This document shows positions 1-10,541 of a stretch of DNA of 11,711 nucleotides, one piece after another; within the stretch, counting starts at the first letter, position 1, and every line of letters starts with the position of its first letter. The notes beneath the pieces are model-generated. The model searched no databases, was not told the origin of the DNA, and was given only the letters and a program-made list of their open reading frames with translations. The position numbers and the translations under genes are program-made. The stretch is taken from contig MU657221.1 of assembly GCA_026770575.1 (NCBI GenBank), positions 133,074-144,784 on the forward strand. The letters run 5' to 3'. The DNA is from Pelagophyceae sp. CCMP2097. Taxonomy: Eukaryota > Sar > Pelagophyceae.

Positions 1-166
1 CCTCCGAGCGTGTTTGGGGGCTTACAGGGCAGGTCTGGGGCTAGGCTGGGCCCTGCCAAAGCGGCTGCGTCACCGGCGCCCGACTTGGGGCTGGAGAGGA
101 CGCAGAATCTCAAAGGCTTGCAAAAACAAGCTAAAAAAGAGCTAAATAAATCTTATCCTTAGAGTG

Positions 167-329
167 TTTTTAGAGCTTTTTCCCCTGATATCCAAAACAC
201 GTCCCATCGACGGATTCGGAGAGATCAGTGCCGGATCTTCCCGAATCTGTCGATGGGACGTGCTTTGGCCCTGATCTCCCCGAATCCGCCGATGGGGCGT
301 GTTTTTGATATCAGGGGGAAAAGCTAAAA
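167..329. repeat. Three-unit foldback (inverted) repeat, MITE-like
   Basis: The left arm (167-228) and right arm (271-329) are imperfect inverted copies about 58 bp long. Both run through a CTGATATC block next to a C- or G-rich stretch, then a CACG(T/C)CCCATCG block, then GGATTCGG and AGATCAG. The spacer contains a third copy (about 234-268) in direct orientation with the right arm. The structure is therefore one inverted unit followed by two tandem units. Single-stranded DNA or RNA from here could fold in two alternative ways. I see no coding potential and no certain target-site duplication. A small foldback transposon or MITE is the likeliest explanation. Confidence 0.75.
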
Positions 330-857
330 TGTACGTAGTTTTCAATAATACCACCTTTTGACGACACCGTAGGCGGCGGGGAGGGGGCCACGGCTGAGGA
401 TTCTTATACATTATCGACGCAGCTTGGCGTGTTCGGCGTGTTCGGCCTCTTTTATCGATGCTTCTGGCTCGTGAGCAACCGCCGTTGAGCCCCTGGAGGC
501 GACCCGACCGGCCCGGGCCGCTCTCGGCGGCCTACTTTTTCAGAGACGGGCGCGCACCCGTTGGAAACGTCTCGAGCCGAATCGAGGCCATTCCGGCCGT
601 GAGGTCGGACGAGGGCGGCCCGGGCCTTGCGCCTGACCTACTGGAGGCTCGGTGTCCCCTCTCGGCGCACGGCGAGGCCGAAGAGGACGTGCGGCGGCGC
701 ACGGCGAGGCCGAAGAGGACGTGCGGCGACGACGCGCGGGCAGGGACGTCGACGCCTTTCCTATTGGTGTGTTCCCAGAACGCCTTTACTACCTTCGATT
801 CGATGCAGTACTCACAGCATCGAGTCAGTATGGCTCCTCGCCGCAATCAAACCGCAA
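330..857. other. No supported gene; GC-rich spacer
   Basis: Open frames exist on both strands here, as expected from high GC. None shows steady codon preference, a recognisable domain, or a start supported by anything but chance. The only clear structure is the 32-bp tandem duplication listed separately. A short hairpin (cgatgc...gcatcg) lies near 801-822. Confidence 0.5.
663..726. repeat. Perfect 32-bp tandem duplication (2 copies)
   Basis: Units 663-694 and 695-726 are identical. Each begins CGGCGCACGG and ends GGACGTGCGG. Because 32 is not a multiple of 3, the duplication shifts reading frame, which argues against this stretch being coding. The perfect identity suggests a recent event. 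Confidence 0.9.
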
Positions 858-920
858 GTCGACAAGGGGCTAACGAAAAAAAACACTCGAACAGCATGAT
901 GCAAAGTGGATCTCCAAAAT

Positions 921-936
921 TTAGTTAGTTAGTTAG
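921..936. repeat. (TTAG)4 microsatellite
   Basis: Four perfect TTAG units. They are followed after a few bases by a short tandem repeat (CGGCAATAAAA twice, about 943-964). Confidence 0.9.
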
Positions 937-1194
937 TCCTCAACGGCAATAAAACGGCAATAAAACGGGGTCCATAACCCTTAAAATAAGCCATGACCCC
1001 TGCGTCGGCACAGCAACGCCACGCCGAGCTCCTACGCCGAGTTGCAGACGGTGCGCCCCTTGCCCGGAGATGCGCCACCGGGCCCTCGCGGGCATTTGCC
1101 GCGATTACCAGTCGGGGTTGCGACGCCTCCCGACCTTTGGCGCTTCCTTTAGGCTTGGCTGCGTCGCGGTCACAGGCGCAGCCTGGGTCGCGCG

Positions 1195-1818
1195 ATGACA
1201 GCGCTGGCCAAGCCCGACTGGTCGGACCAGACCAAGATCCCGAAGCGGGACTGGGCCGCGCTACTTGGCCGCGCGTCCTTCTCTTTCACGGTGCTCGGGT
1301 TCCAGGAAAAGGACGCGCGGTACGAAGCCGATGCTGTGGTGATCCGACTTCGTCGACGGCCCGACGGCGCGCTGGTCTGCGACGAGCCGCAGTGCCAGGC
1401 GCCAGTCTTCGGCGCCACTGCGCACACGCAGTCGCAGCACTCCGCGTTCAAGCACCTGCGGGCCTACCACAGACCGGGCAGTGTCACGCTCACTAAGCTG
1501 CCGACCGGCGCCCCGGCGCGGCTGGTGCAGCAGAAGCTCTTCGTCGCGCCAATCCGCGTGCTGAACCTCGCTCCGACCGCCGACAAGGATGGCGCGGTGG
1601 AGGACGACGGCGCGATGGACGACAATGATGCGCCGCAGCCGCGCTTCGTCCTCCAGACACTGTCGGTGGCCGAGAAGGAGGCCGAGCTCAAGACGGCCGA
1701 TGACGCGCGCCTGAAGAAGGCCCTGCAGAAGCCCGGCGCGCCCCCATCGTCGGGGCCTTTGCCGGCTGCCGCGACCGCGGCGCGGCCCACCGAGGCGCAG
1801 CCCTTTGCGGAGCCGTGA
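1195..1818 (+). CDS. Hypothetical protein with C2H2/BED-like zinc-finger pattern
   Basis: This is a 207-residue ORF whose codons end overwhelmingly in C or G, like those of the kinase gene, so it is very probably coding or recently so. It starts at the first ATG after an in-frame TAG near 1150. I do not recognise the family. Around residues 63-91 there is a C-x4-C pair (CDEPQC) followed about 18 residues later by H, H-x4-H (QHSAFKHLRAYH). This spacing resembles BED or C2H2 zinc fingers and suggests DNA binding. The C-terminal half is acidic, then charged and helical, then Ala/Pro-rich. The frame closes with TGA, but C-rich coding signal continues in the same frame downstream (next entry). The protein may therefore be truncated by a nonsense mutation or may continue through an intron. 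It lies inside a possible inverted-repeat element, so it could be a transposon-borne gene. An upstream ATG frame at 993 may hold a 5' exon, but no splice pair is convincing. Confidence 0.6.
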   Translation: MTALAKPDWSDQTKIPKRDWAALLGRASFSFTVLGFQEKDARYEADAVVIRLRRRPDGALVCDEPQCQAPVFGATAHTQSQHSAFKHLRAYHRPGSVTLTKLPTGAPARLVQQKLFVAPIRVLNLAPTADKDGAVEDDGAMDDNDAPQPRFVLQTLSVAEKEAELKTADDARLKKALQKPGAPPSSGPLPAAATAARPTEAQPFAEP

Positions 1819-2181
1819 CTCCTCGATCTGCTGCAAGATCCCCGCTGTGGCCCCAACCTCTGCGCCGACGCGCTCTAGCCGTGCTGCTGTGTGCCCTTGA
1901 ACCTGCCCGAGCCGGCGCAGCGCCACTTCCCGCACAGCCTCCTCGTGCTTTTGCCGAACCTCGGCGACAGCGCCTACTTCGACGGCCTCTCTGGTGTCAT
2001 GCGCTCCCGCGACTGCTCCAAGTTCGTCTTCATCGACGACCCCAACCTGAACCTGCGGTACGACCTGTCCAAGGGCCACGCGGCACTCCCCGAGGAGACG
2101 CCCATCGCGCCCACGGGCGAGACGCCGCCGACGGCCGCGATGACCGCGACGCCGACGGCCACGCCGGCGACGGGGGCGTAA
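1819..2181 (+). pseudogene. In-frame continuation of the 1195 ORF after TGA, with one further in-frame TAG
   Basis: Reading on in the frame of the 1195 ORF gives about 20 codons with good codon bias (LLDLLQDPRCGPNLC...). A TAG follows at 1876-1878, then about 100 more biased codons up to TAA at 2181. These include FDGLSGVMRSRDCSKFVFID and an acidic, Pro/Thr-rich end. Staying in one frame across two stops suggests either a pseudogene with two nonsense changes or an intron removing both. A GT-AG pair exists (1815 to 1878) but it shifts the frame into an early stop. A phase-0 GC-AG intron (GC at about 1810, AG at 1878) would keep the frame, and a GC-AG intron is also inferred in the kinase gene of this window. 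I cannot choose between these. Confidence 0.45.
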
Positions 2182-2202
2182 ACGCCGGCGACGGAGGCGT
2201 AA
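2161..2202. repeat. 21-bp tandem duplication spanning a stop codon
   Basis: Units 2161-2181 and 2182-2202 differ at one base (G/A). Each ends in GCGTAA, so the duplication repeats the stop codon that closes the frame above. Confidence 0.85.
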
Positions 2203-2373
2203 AACCGAGCAGCCACCTCTTGACCACGGCCCCTTTAACCGCGACGCGGCCCCCAAAACGCCGCGCGGCACTCATAAAAGCACGTTGCTTTTCCGGTTCC
2301 CGGGCCTCGAAATCTAGTCTAGTTAGTATCATGCTGTTCCACCCTGCGTTTCTATTAGCCCCTTGAAGTCGAC

Positions 2374-3730
2374 CCTCAACGTAGCCTCTTACCGTGGAAA
2401 TACCCCGAAATACTCTCAAAATACCCTGCAGTGCCACCTTGTCACTATTGCAACCGAATTTTGTGATAGGGATACGCTCGACGAGTTACGCCTCTCCTAT
2501 CAAGAAATCCTCTCAAGCACGATGCCACCCGCGGAGGGCCCACACTCGCCGATCCTCGGGTACCGAAGGAGTCAGTAGGACAAGTATGACGGCGCGACGG
2601 GCCGACGCTGCCCGAGGAATTATGAGGACCCCCTTCTTTCCTCCAATTAGTCCCAGCGCGCTCGCAAGTGCAACTGTTCGACCACGCCAGGCGACTGCAC
2701 AATACGGCTTGCTTTGGAACAGTAAACATGGCGACGAAGGGGCTCTCGCACGTGCGAGGAGATGATTCGCGGCATGTCGCGCACAGCAGCACGTGATAGG
2801 TAGCCGCCAGGCCCCGCGTGCCCCCCGAGCCCCGTCCCGGGGCCCGCGGCGCGACGCGCGCGCGTCGGATCGTGCGCGGGACGGCCCGACGCGCGCCGAC
2901 GTCGCGTGCGCCGGCATCGTCGGACTTTTGCGCGCGTTCTTCGCGCTGCAAGCTCGCCCGGGGCCTCGGCACGGGCCATGCGCGGCCTCCTCCGCCGATC
3001 TGCCGCGCCCGCGGGCCCCGAAATGTTTTTCCGCTTCCTTAAAGGAATTCCTAGTGTTTTTTGATTTTTCGCGGTTTGGGGAGTTTCTTCTTCGCGCACT
3101 GGTTTCCGAGGCGGCGACTAGTGCGACTGGAGGGGGCGGCAAGAGCGCGCGCGCTAAAATAGTTATTTTTGGCGATTTCTGTTGTGCAAATTCGACAGTG
3201 ACAAGCGCGACACCAGCCTCGATGAGCACATCGACTTCGAATCGAGTGTGTGTTTACAACACGTTTGGGCTTAATTCAAATCCAGGTCTTAAGTTGCTTT
3301 CAATCTCAAGCTCGTTGAACGGATCTACTACGACTCTTTCCCCTTTTTTTTTTGCTGAATCTCGCCGAGTCGTGTGCTCTTTAAGAAAACAATGCATCAG
3401 AATCACGGTTTAGTGCTTTTTGAAATGCGGTTGTTGATTTCCTCCGGAACGGTGGGCGGTACCGCGGCGTTTGATGGCTGGGCTACTTGGTACCGTCCCT
3501 CTCTAGCCCGGTGCAAAGTAGCTTCGAGATTTGACACCAACTCGCCGCGCCGCGTGAAGGTCGCGGATTTGGAGGTCCATTCGCGAGCCCCTCCCGCGCC
3601 GGCGCGTGCGCGGATGAGGGCCTCCCATTGGAGAGGCCTTGCCGTGGCCTCGTGTAAGGGCGCATCGCGCGCTCCCGACGCCATTTTTTACGCTCTCCCG
3701 GCCCTGCACCCCCTCGCACCTCCTTCCTGA
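2374..3730. other. No supported gene; GC-rich intergenic sequence
   Basis: There is a short 11-bp-period repeat (GAAATACCCC-like) near 2396-2430. A very GC-rich block at about 2800-3020 then gives way to AT-richer sequence with homopolymer runs (3345-3354). Long open frames on both strands in the GC block show no consistent codon preference and are Arg/Ala/Pro-rich, typical of chance. A start with good context (AAACATGG near 2728) opens only 22 codons. The block may be promoter-like but nothing proves it. Confidence 0.4.
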
Positions 3731-4329
3731 TAAAGGGGACTTTTGCCGAAAGGATTTCTTAAAGAGATAAACAAGCCAATGCGCATTCTCCGTCTCACTT
3801 CCCGAACCACCGCGGCCGCTGTCATTGCGCTGCCGGCCATTTTATAAGTGACAGGATGCTAGCCCAGTCACATAGTACGCCAATCACAAAACGAGCATGA
3901 CAGGCGGCATTCAGAGTGGCTTTGAAGTCAGCTTAGGGCATCCGTGGCCAACTTGCCAGCCGGCGTTCAGTGGCGATGCCGGTATCAAGCGGAGGTAAAA
4001 GTCAGAGGTAATCCACTTCTCGTCCCCATGGGATACCACCACTGGATCTCTGCAAGCCAAGCCGGGCCGTCGCCGGATGTCGGGTGTGAAGGGAACACTC
4101 ATACCTGGGAACATCCAATGGACGGCGACAGCTATTCCACGGAGGCCTTGGTTAACTTGAAGGTTGCTGCTCATTGCAGACTCTGCCAGGCAGAGGCCAT
4201 CATCGGCGTTTGGTCTTTTCGAGCCCCGTCCGGGACGGTACGCGGCTCTTACACACGACCACCTCGAGGGTGGGCTGTTTGGAAGCCTGCATTTGGGCGC
4301 CCGCGCGGGTTGTCCTTTTGCACGCGTCG
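3731..4329. other. Unassigned stretch with open frames on both strands
   Basis: From about 3944 a plus-strand frame runs to 4420. It has a fairly natural composition (for example WEHPMDGDSY and a CRLC pair) but neutral codon use. A minus-strand frame over 3911-4333 is equally open. Neither has a recognisable domain. A 22-codon frame at 3779 (MRILRLTSRTTAAAVIALP...) resembles a signal peptide but ends in TAA at once. Overall GC is nearer 55% than in the neighbouring exons. I do not call a gene here. Confidence 0.3.
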
Positions 4330-4494
4330 TCACCAGGTGACGAGGACGACGGTGGTGGCGGCGAATCCCGGGACGGCGTGGAAGTCGGTGAGGTCCGTCG
4401 TGGCGACGGATCGGCCGTAGCCGGCGAGGAGGCGGACCAAGTCGTCGGAGTCGAGGTTTGCGACGGAGACATTGTGGTTGAACGTGACTACTCC
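4330..4494 (-). CDS. Orphan 3'-exon-like ORF downstream of the kinase
   Basis: On the minus strand, after a candidate splice acceptor ACCCAG (AG at 4496-4495) followed by G, there are 54 codons and a TGA stop. Almost all the codons end in C or G. The peptide is well mixed (FNHNVSVANLDSDDLVRLLA... ending VVLVTW), unlike the Arg/Pro-rich peptides in shadow frames. It reads as a genuine coding exon. The frame stays open a little further 5' (LLFVPSGRGGPPTQ) and could be coding there too. It begins only 85 bases beyond the kinase stop, on the same strand but in a different frame. It could be an alternative last exon of the kinase transcript, the remains of a gene whose 5' part is lost, or part of a gene whose other exons I cannot see. 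The family is not recognised. Confidence 0.45.
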   Translation of the reverse strand, partial: GVVTFNHNVSVANLDSDDLVRLLAGYGRSVATTDLTDFHAVPGFAATTVVLVTW

Positions 4495-4579
4495 CTGGGT
4501 CGGCGGGCCCCCGCGGCCCGACGGCACAAACAACAGAGGCGCCGCGGGCGGCGGGCGGCGGTGGCGGGTGCGGCGGTGC

Positions 4580-7090
<2,511 letters not shown>

Positions 7091-7168
7091 GCCGCGGCGC
7101 GGGGGCGGGCAAAGCAACACACTCGAGAGGCACCGGCAGTGCCTGCAAATCGAGCCTGTAGAGACTAA

Positions 7169-8201
7169 AGCTGAAAGTTATCTAAATTTTAAGTGAGCTG
7201 GGTTTTAAACTCAGTTTTAAGCGCAAAAATCGAAAGTTAGCTAAATTTTAACTTTTAAGACACAAAAGATGTCAGCTGCTTAAAGGCGATTTTATCAAGT
7301 CTATTTTCAGGATGCCGAAGTGACATTATCGCGGCTGACTGGCCTCTCGTGGGGAACGCCCTCCGGCGGCTCCACGGCGGCGACTGGGTCCCATATAGGT
7401 CGTGTTTTAAGCGAAAGCGCTGCCGCGGTGCGACGGGGGAGCCTTGCAACCGCGGCGCAGCGCGCCAAGCGCGGCGCCGGCGTTGCATTCGCTTCATACT
7501 GCGACGGCGGGGCGGGCCCGGCGGGGGCGATGCGGGCAGAAGTTTCGAGCGAAAGTGCCGCCGCGCCGCCTTGTTATCGACCCGAGAGGGAAAAGCATAC
7601 AAAAACGCCGACGCTCAAACCTCGGCCGGCGGGCCCACAGCCGGGCGCGGGTGTCGGAAGCGACGGGCCCACGAAGCCACGGGCGGCGGCGCCGCCGCGA
7701 CGCGGCTGGCGGGACGACCATTCTTTACGCGTGCAGCGACGCGCTCCACGACGCGGCCCCGTCGATAAATTGAGCCGAACTTCGAGACAGCGCCCGGAAG
7801 GCGGCGGGGGGGGGCTCGCCGCCGGAGCTGCGCGCGGCGGCGACGCCGCAGGCACCGAACGAGCCGACCACTTTTACAGTAAGCGGCGCCCCGCGCCAGC
7901 GACTCCGGCTGTGCCTTTCGTTCAAACTTCGCCGCGCGGCGCGGGTATCAGCGCGGGCGCCGGCACCGGCGCGGGCATCGGCGCGGGCGGCATTCGACCA
8001 TATGCAAGGCATCAGTTCTCTCATCACGCGAGTGACTCGCTGAACTCACTTAAAATCCGAGCAAAACTCAGTTTTAAATAGGCCTATTTAAAGGCTCGGA
8101 GAAAGAGGTAATTTAAATAAGCCCTCTTAAAATTTAGATAACTCCTCTATTTCCAGTTTTAAAGGCCGCTTAAAGCGTTAAAATTTAGATAACTTTCAGC
8201 T
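7169..8201. mobile_element. 1.03-kb element with 24-bp perfect terminal inverted repeats
   Basis: Positions 7169-7192 (starting AGCTGAAAGTTATC) are exactly inverted at 8178-8201. Related copies of GTTATCTAAATTTTAA occur inside: a one-base variant at 7236-7251 and an exact inverted copy at 8127-8142, giving two nested repeat layers at each end. The ends are AT-rich, while the interior (about 7320-8030) is very GC-rich with open but low-complexity Ala/Gly/Arg frames and no transposase motif. This suggests a non-autonomous DNA element. No clean target-site duplication is visible (flanks ...GACTAA and TTAATT...). The left end lies 78 bp upstream of the kinase start codon, so it probably sits in or near that promoter. 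Confidence 0.65.
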
Positions 8202-8331
8202 TAATTACAAGAGCGCGCCGGAGGCACACGGAGGACCCGAAGGATACAGCCAAATCCCATTGCAATGCCCACGTAAATATTAAAATTATTTAATTTATCG
8301 CTGAACCTTCAAATCTTCCTTATCTTTATTT

Positions 8332-8606
8332 TTATTTTTATTTCTTATTGAGCTATTTCTTTTTCTTTTTTTTGCGGCCGACCAGATTCGAACCTGTGAC
8401 CAAAAACTTCTTCTACAAGGGGTATCGGCGATAAAGCCGACCTCAAGTGGCGCAAAGTTGTGCCTCCCAGAGGCCGCCTGCGGGGGTGGGCGTGGTCGCT
8501 ATGGGCCTCCCTACCCCCCGGGGTGTCCGTGACATGATCAGCCTCGAGGAGGGCGCCTTGCAAGGGCGTGAACAAGCGTTTCCCCCAATATTTTGGACTT
8601 GATAAA
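8332..8606 (-). mobile_element. Possible tRNA-related SINE on the minus strand
   Basis: The minus strand carries a Pol III B-box-like GGTTCGAATCT (8394-8384), then GGTCGGCCGC and a long A-rich tail (about 8373-8320). The 10-mer ATCTTTATTT occurs at 8322-8331 and again at 8607-8616, a plausible target-site duplication, though AT-rich and so weak evidence. No convincing A box or full cloverleaf was found. A GCGGCC...GGCCGC pairing (8477-8472 with 8379-8374) is possible but self-complementary. A retroposed tRNA-like element is the best guess; a chance B box next to a T-rich tract is the alternative. Confidence 0.3.
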
Positions 8607-9098
8607 ATCTTTATTTGCCTCTTTACCTTGATTTTGAACTGATTTTGCCTCCGTATTGCGAAGGTTCGGGCCCGGCTGGCAATCGCAGGACCGCAGGAAT
8701 CGAAATTCTGGCTATGTGACGGGGCGGGTCCATACGTACTGGGGTGGTATTTGACCAATCCAATAAGATTGCCGCGAGTGGCGCTTTACACGAGCCAAAA
8801 CAGACTTTCAGATTTTTAGTTTGAGCGTTTTTAACAAACAATTTCTATTGGATCGGGCATCATGGGACTCAGCGCGACGTCCTCTATCACTCCTAACAGA
8901 GCCAAACTCCAACCGACGAAAACTGCGATTGCCAGAAAGTCCTCGGCGTCATTGGCGATACCCCTTGTATGATGATTCCAATGAGGCTCTTGCTCGACCT
9001 CCACTCCCAATTTTAGCAATCGCATCAACCACCAATCGCCGAATCGGCCGAGTTGCTGCCCTTTTCTTCCCAAAGGTGGAACCTCGCGGATTTACCCG
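8607..9098. other. No supported gene
   Basis: A minus-strand frame (9073-8831) encodes a hydrophobic stretch (FLAIAVFVGWSLALLGVI) but has neutral codon use and no supported start. Two 13-mers, ACAAGGGGTATCG and CTGGCAATCGCAG, each occur once on the plus strand (8414-8426 and about 8677-8689). Both occur again in inverted orientation and the same order within about 8923-8971, hinting at an old duplicated repeat. Confidence 0.35.
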
Positions 9099-9146
9099 GG
9101 ACAGACAGAAGGACAGACAGAAGGACAGACAGACGGACAGACAAAA
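9099..9146. repeat. 12-bp minisatellite, four units of GGACAGACAGAA type
   Basis: Units at 9099, 9111, 9123 and 9135 follow GGACAGACAGAA. The first two are identical; the third ends in C and the fourth has two changes. The array stops 6 bp before the left target-site duplication of the MITE at 9161. Confidence 0.92.
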
Positions 9147-9160
9147 TTGCCCCTGGTAAT

Positions 9161-9601
9161 CTAGGCTGGTAGTTACCCGGGGTTTTACCGGGAAGGAACG
9201 TAATTACTCGGTATTACTGGGCATGGCAGTAATATGCAGTAATATCGCCAAAATGGTTACTGCTAAAAAACAAAATCTTCTTTAGGGCGTAGGAGAGCTC
9301 TCTACGTGCCCTCTGGGTGACTAGGAGCCTAGCACGCCATTCGGCCGAGCATTTGAAGTTTTTTTGGGTGGTCGGCGCGAATGTCGGCGATCATGTCGTG
9401 CAGGCCCTCGTGTTCGCCAAAGTCGAGTGGAATTCACAGCCAGTCGCTCAAAAGTTGGGGAAAAGCAAAGTCGTTTTCGCACTTGCCGAGTAATACGGAC
9501 CGCAGCGCGCCGCGCGCTGGATTTTTGGCTTGCGGAGTAACGCAATTACCTCGGATTTCTTTACCTCGGAGTAATCAGTAACCAAGTAATTGCCAACCTA
9601 G
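9161..9601. mobile_element. 441-bp MITE with 20-bp TIRs and 8-bp target-site duplication (hAT-like)
   Basis: The left end (9161-9180, CTAGGCTGGTAGTTACCCGG) and the inverted right end (9601-9582, CTAGGTTGGCAATTACTTGG) match at 15 of 20 positions, and all five differences are transitions. Immediately outside, CTGGTAAT is present on both sides (9153-9160 and 9602-9609), giving a clean 8-bp duplication. Eight-base duplications are typical of the hAT superfamily. Subterminal GTAAT/TAATTAC repeats lie inside each end. There is no transposase ORF, so it is non-autonomous. Confidence 0.85.
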
Positions 9602-9620
9602 CTGGTAATCCTTCAATCAA

Positions 9621-9683
9621 AGGACCCGAAGGGCCCTTGCCGTAAACTGACGTTGATTAAACGGCAAGGACCCTTCGGATCCT
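9621..9683. repeat. 23-bp inverted repeat (hairpin), 17-base loop
   Basis: Arm 9621-9643 (AGGACCCGAAGGGCCCTTGC...) and the reverse complement of 9661-9683 match at 21 of 23 positions, and both differences are C/T transitions. The loop is 9644-9660. It begins 11 bases outside the right target-site duplication of the MITE. A foldback repeat is likely; nothing shows it is a terminator. Confidence 0.85.
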
Positions 9684-9715
9684 CAATAAGTGTTCGGGGA
9701 AAGGGTTGCGGCCCC

Positions 9716-10225
9716 CTATCGGAGCGTTGCTGCGCAAAAAGGGAAGGCTGCGCGACGGGTTAAGGGTCCAAGAGACGACAAGGGCTGAGATACGGTGTTG
9801 CGTTTAAGTGTGCATCGCACCAGGCTCCGCCCCTGCCTGGTCGTCGGAATCGCCGGCGGGGCCTTTGCGGCTCCGCAAGACGAGCGGACATTGAACCAAT
9901 TGGACCCGTTCGTCAATGCTGCGAAGCATGGGGAGCAAAAGTGGTGCATGCAGCAAACCTCGGCCATTGCTGTCACTTTGCGGCGCGGCAGTGCGGCTTG
10001 GCCCCAGAGCCACAGGCGCGAAGCGCAAGAGGCGCGCGCGTGCGCGGCAGTTCCCAGAGTCACAGGCGCACAGGCGCGCAAGGACATGCAGCTTACCTGC
10101 ACCCAAGAGAGCGAGTACTGCGACATCTCCAGCTGGTCATGGCACGCCGCGCGATGGAAGCAGTGACGGCGATACAGAGCTAGGATGTCCTCAGCGCTGA
10201 GCGCTGTCACTGGCTCGCTGGACAT
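9716..10225 (-). CDS. Hypothetical two-exon gene candidate
   Basis: On the minus strand an ATG at 10225 with A at -3 opens 43 codons, mostly ending in C/G (SAEDILALYRRHCFHRAACH...). They end at CAG followed by a textbook donor GTAAGC (10096). A phase-0 acceptor GAG followed by G lies at 9960-9959. The second exon would then be 9958-9716 and encode 80 residues beginning VCCMHHFCSPCF, a Cys/His cluster that might bind metal. The putative 138-base intron is itself open in frame, so an unspliced 169-codon reading is also possible. Codon bias is weaker in the second part. The family is not recognised, and chance openness in GC-rich DNA remains possible. Confidence 0.3.
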   Translation of the reverse strand: MSSEPVTALSAEDILALYRRHCFHRAACHDQLEMSQYSLSWVQVSCMSLRACAPVTLGTAAHARASCASRLWLWGQAALPRRKVTAMAEVCCMHHFCSPCFAALTNGSNWFNVRSSCGAAKAPPAIPTTRQGRSLVRCTLKRNTVSQPLSSLGPLTRRAAFPFCAATLR

Positions 10226-10541
10226 TGTCGCTCGCAACCGACGCTCGCCGCCGATGCGCCGCCGCCAGGCCGCGAACGGCGGCGGGCCGGGGCAGGAAGA
10301 CAGCGAGGAGGAGACAGTGATATTTGTCAATTTCGAAGCGTATGAGGGCCCTGTGGGCCGTGTGAGGTCCGCGATTGTTAAATCGGGATGGGCTATTAGA
10401 ACGCGCATGGTAAGAAGGTACTACTTGGAAGAATGCGCGCGGTCCGAGCGCGAACGGAGCATTTTCGCACTCTGGGGAGCCTCCGGAGACGCCCCCATTT
10501 CCCGACCAGGAGCCTCATGACGTACGTTGGTAAAGGCTCGA

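Larger units (their letters stand above)
858..2373. mobile_element. Possible element bounded by diverged inverted repeats, carrying a zinc-finger-like ORF
   Basis: Positions 858-900 and the reverse complement of 2328-2373 share, in the same order, GTCGAC, AAGGGGCTAA, GAAA and GAACAGCATGAT, separated by small indels. The repeats point towards each other and enclose the ORF at 1195-1818 and its in-frame continuation. Exact ends and a target-site duplication could not be found, so these may be subterminal rather than terminal repeats. A degraded DNA transposon, or a gene captured between repeats, would both fit. No transposase catalytic motif was recognised. Confidence 0.35.

Noticed and set aside
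1261..2271. 336-codon open frame on the minus strand opposite the zinc-finger-like ORF
   Set aside because: It is an Arg/Gly-rich mirror of a high-GC3 plus-strand gene; such antisense openness is expected, and the plus strand has the better codon use and a domain-like pattern.
7320..8081. 253-codon plus-strand frame inside the 7169-8201 element
   Set aside because: Ala/Gly/Arg-rich low-complexity product with no transposase or other motif; stop-poor because the core is very GC-rich.
8374..8477. Full tRNA gene on the minus strand
   Set aside because: T-arm-like sequence is present but the T stem has a mismatch, no D or anticodon arm of normal size fits, and the possible acceptor pairing is self-complementary.
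8831..9073. 80-codon minus-strand frame with a hydrophobic segment
   Set aside because: Neutral codon use, no start or splice support, and it lies in a repeat-rich stretch; an ancient gene fragment cannot be excluded.
9099..9146. CRISPR-like array
   Set aside because: Units are 12 bp tandem with no spacers; it is a minisatellite in eukaryotic DNA.
10185..10520. 111-codon plus-strand frame (contains ETVIFVNFEAYEGPVGR)
   Set aside because: Peptide looks plausible but codon use is neutral, there is no recognised domain, and it overlaps the minus-strand candidate whose first exon has better bias and a good donor.
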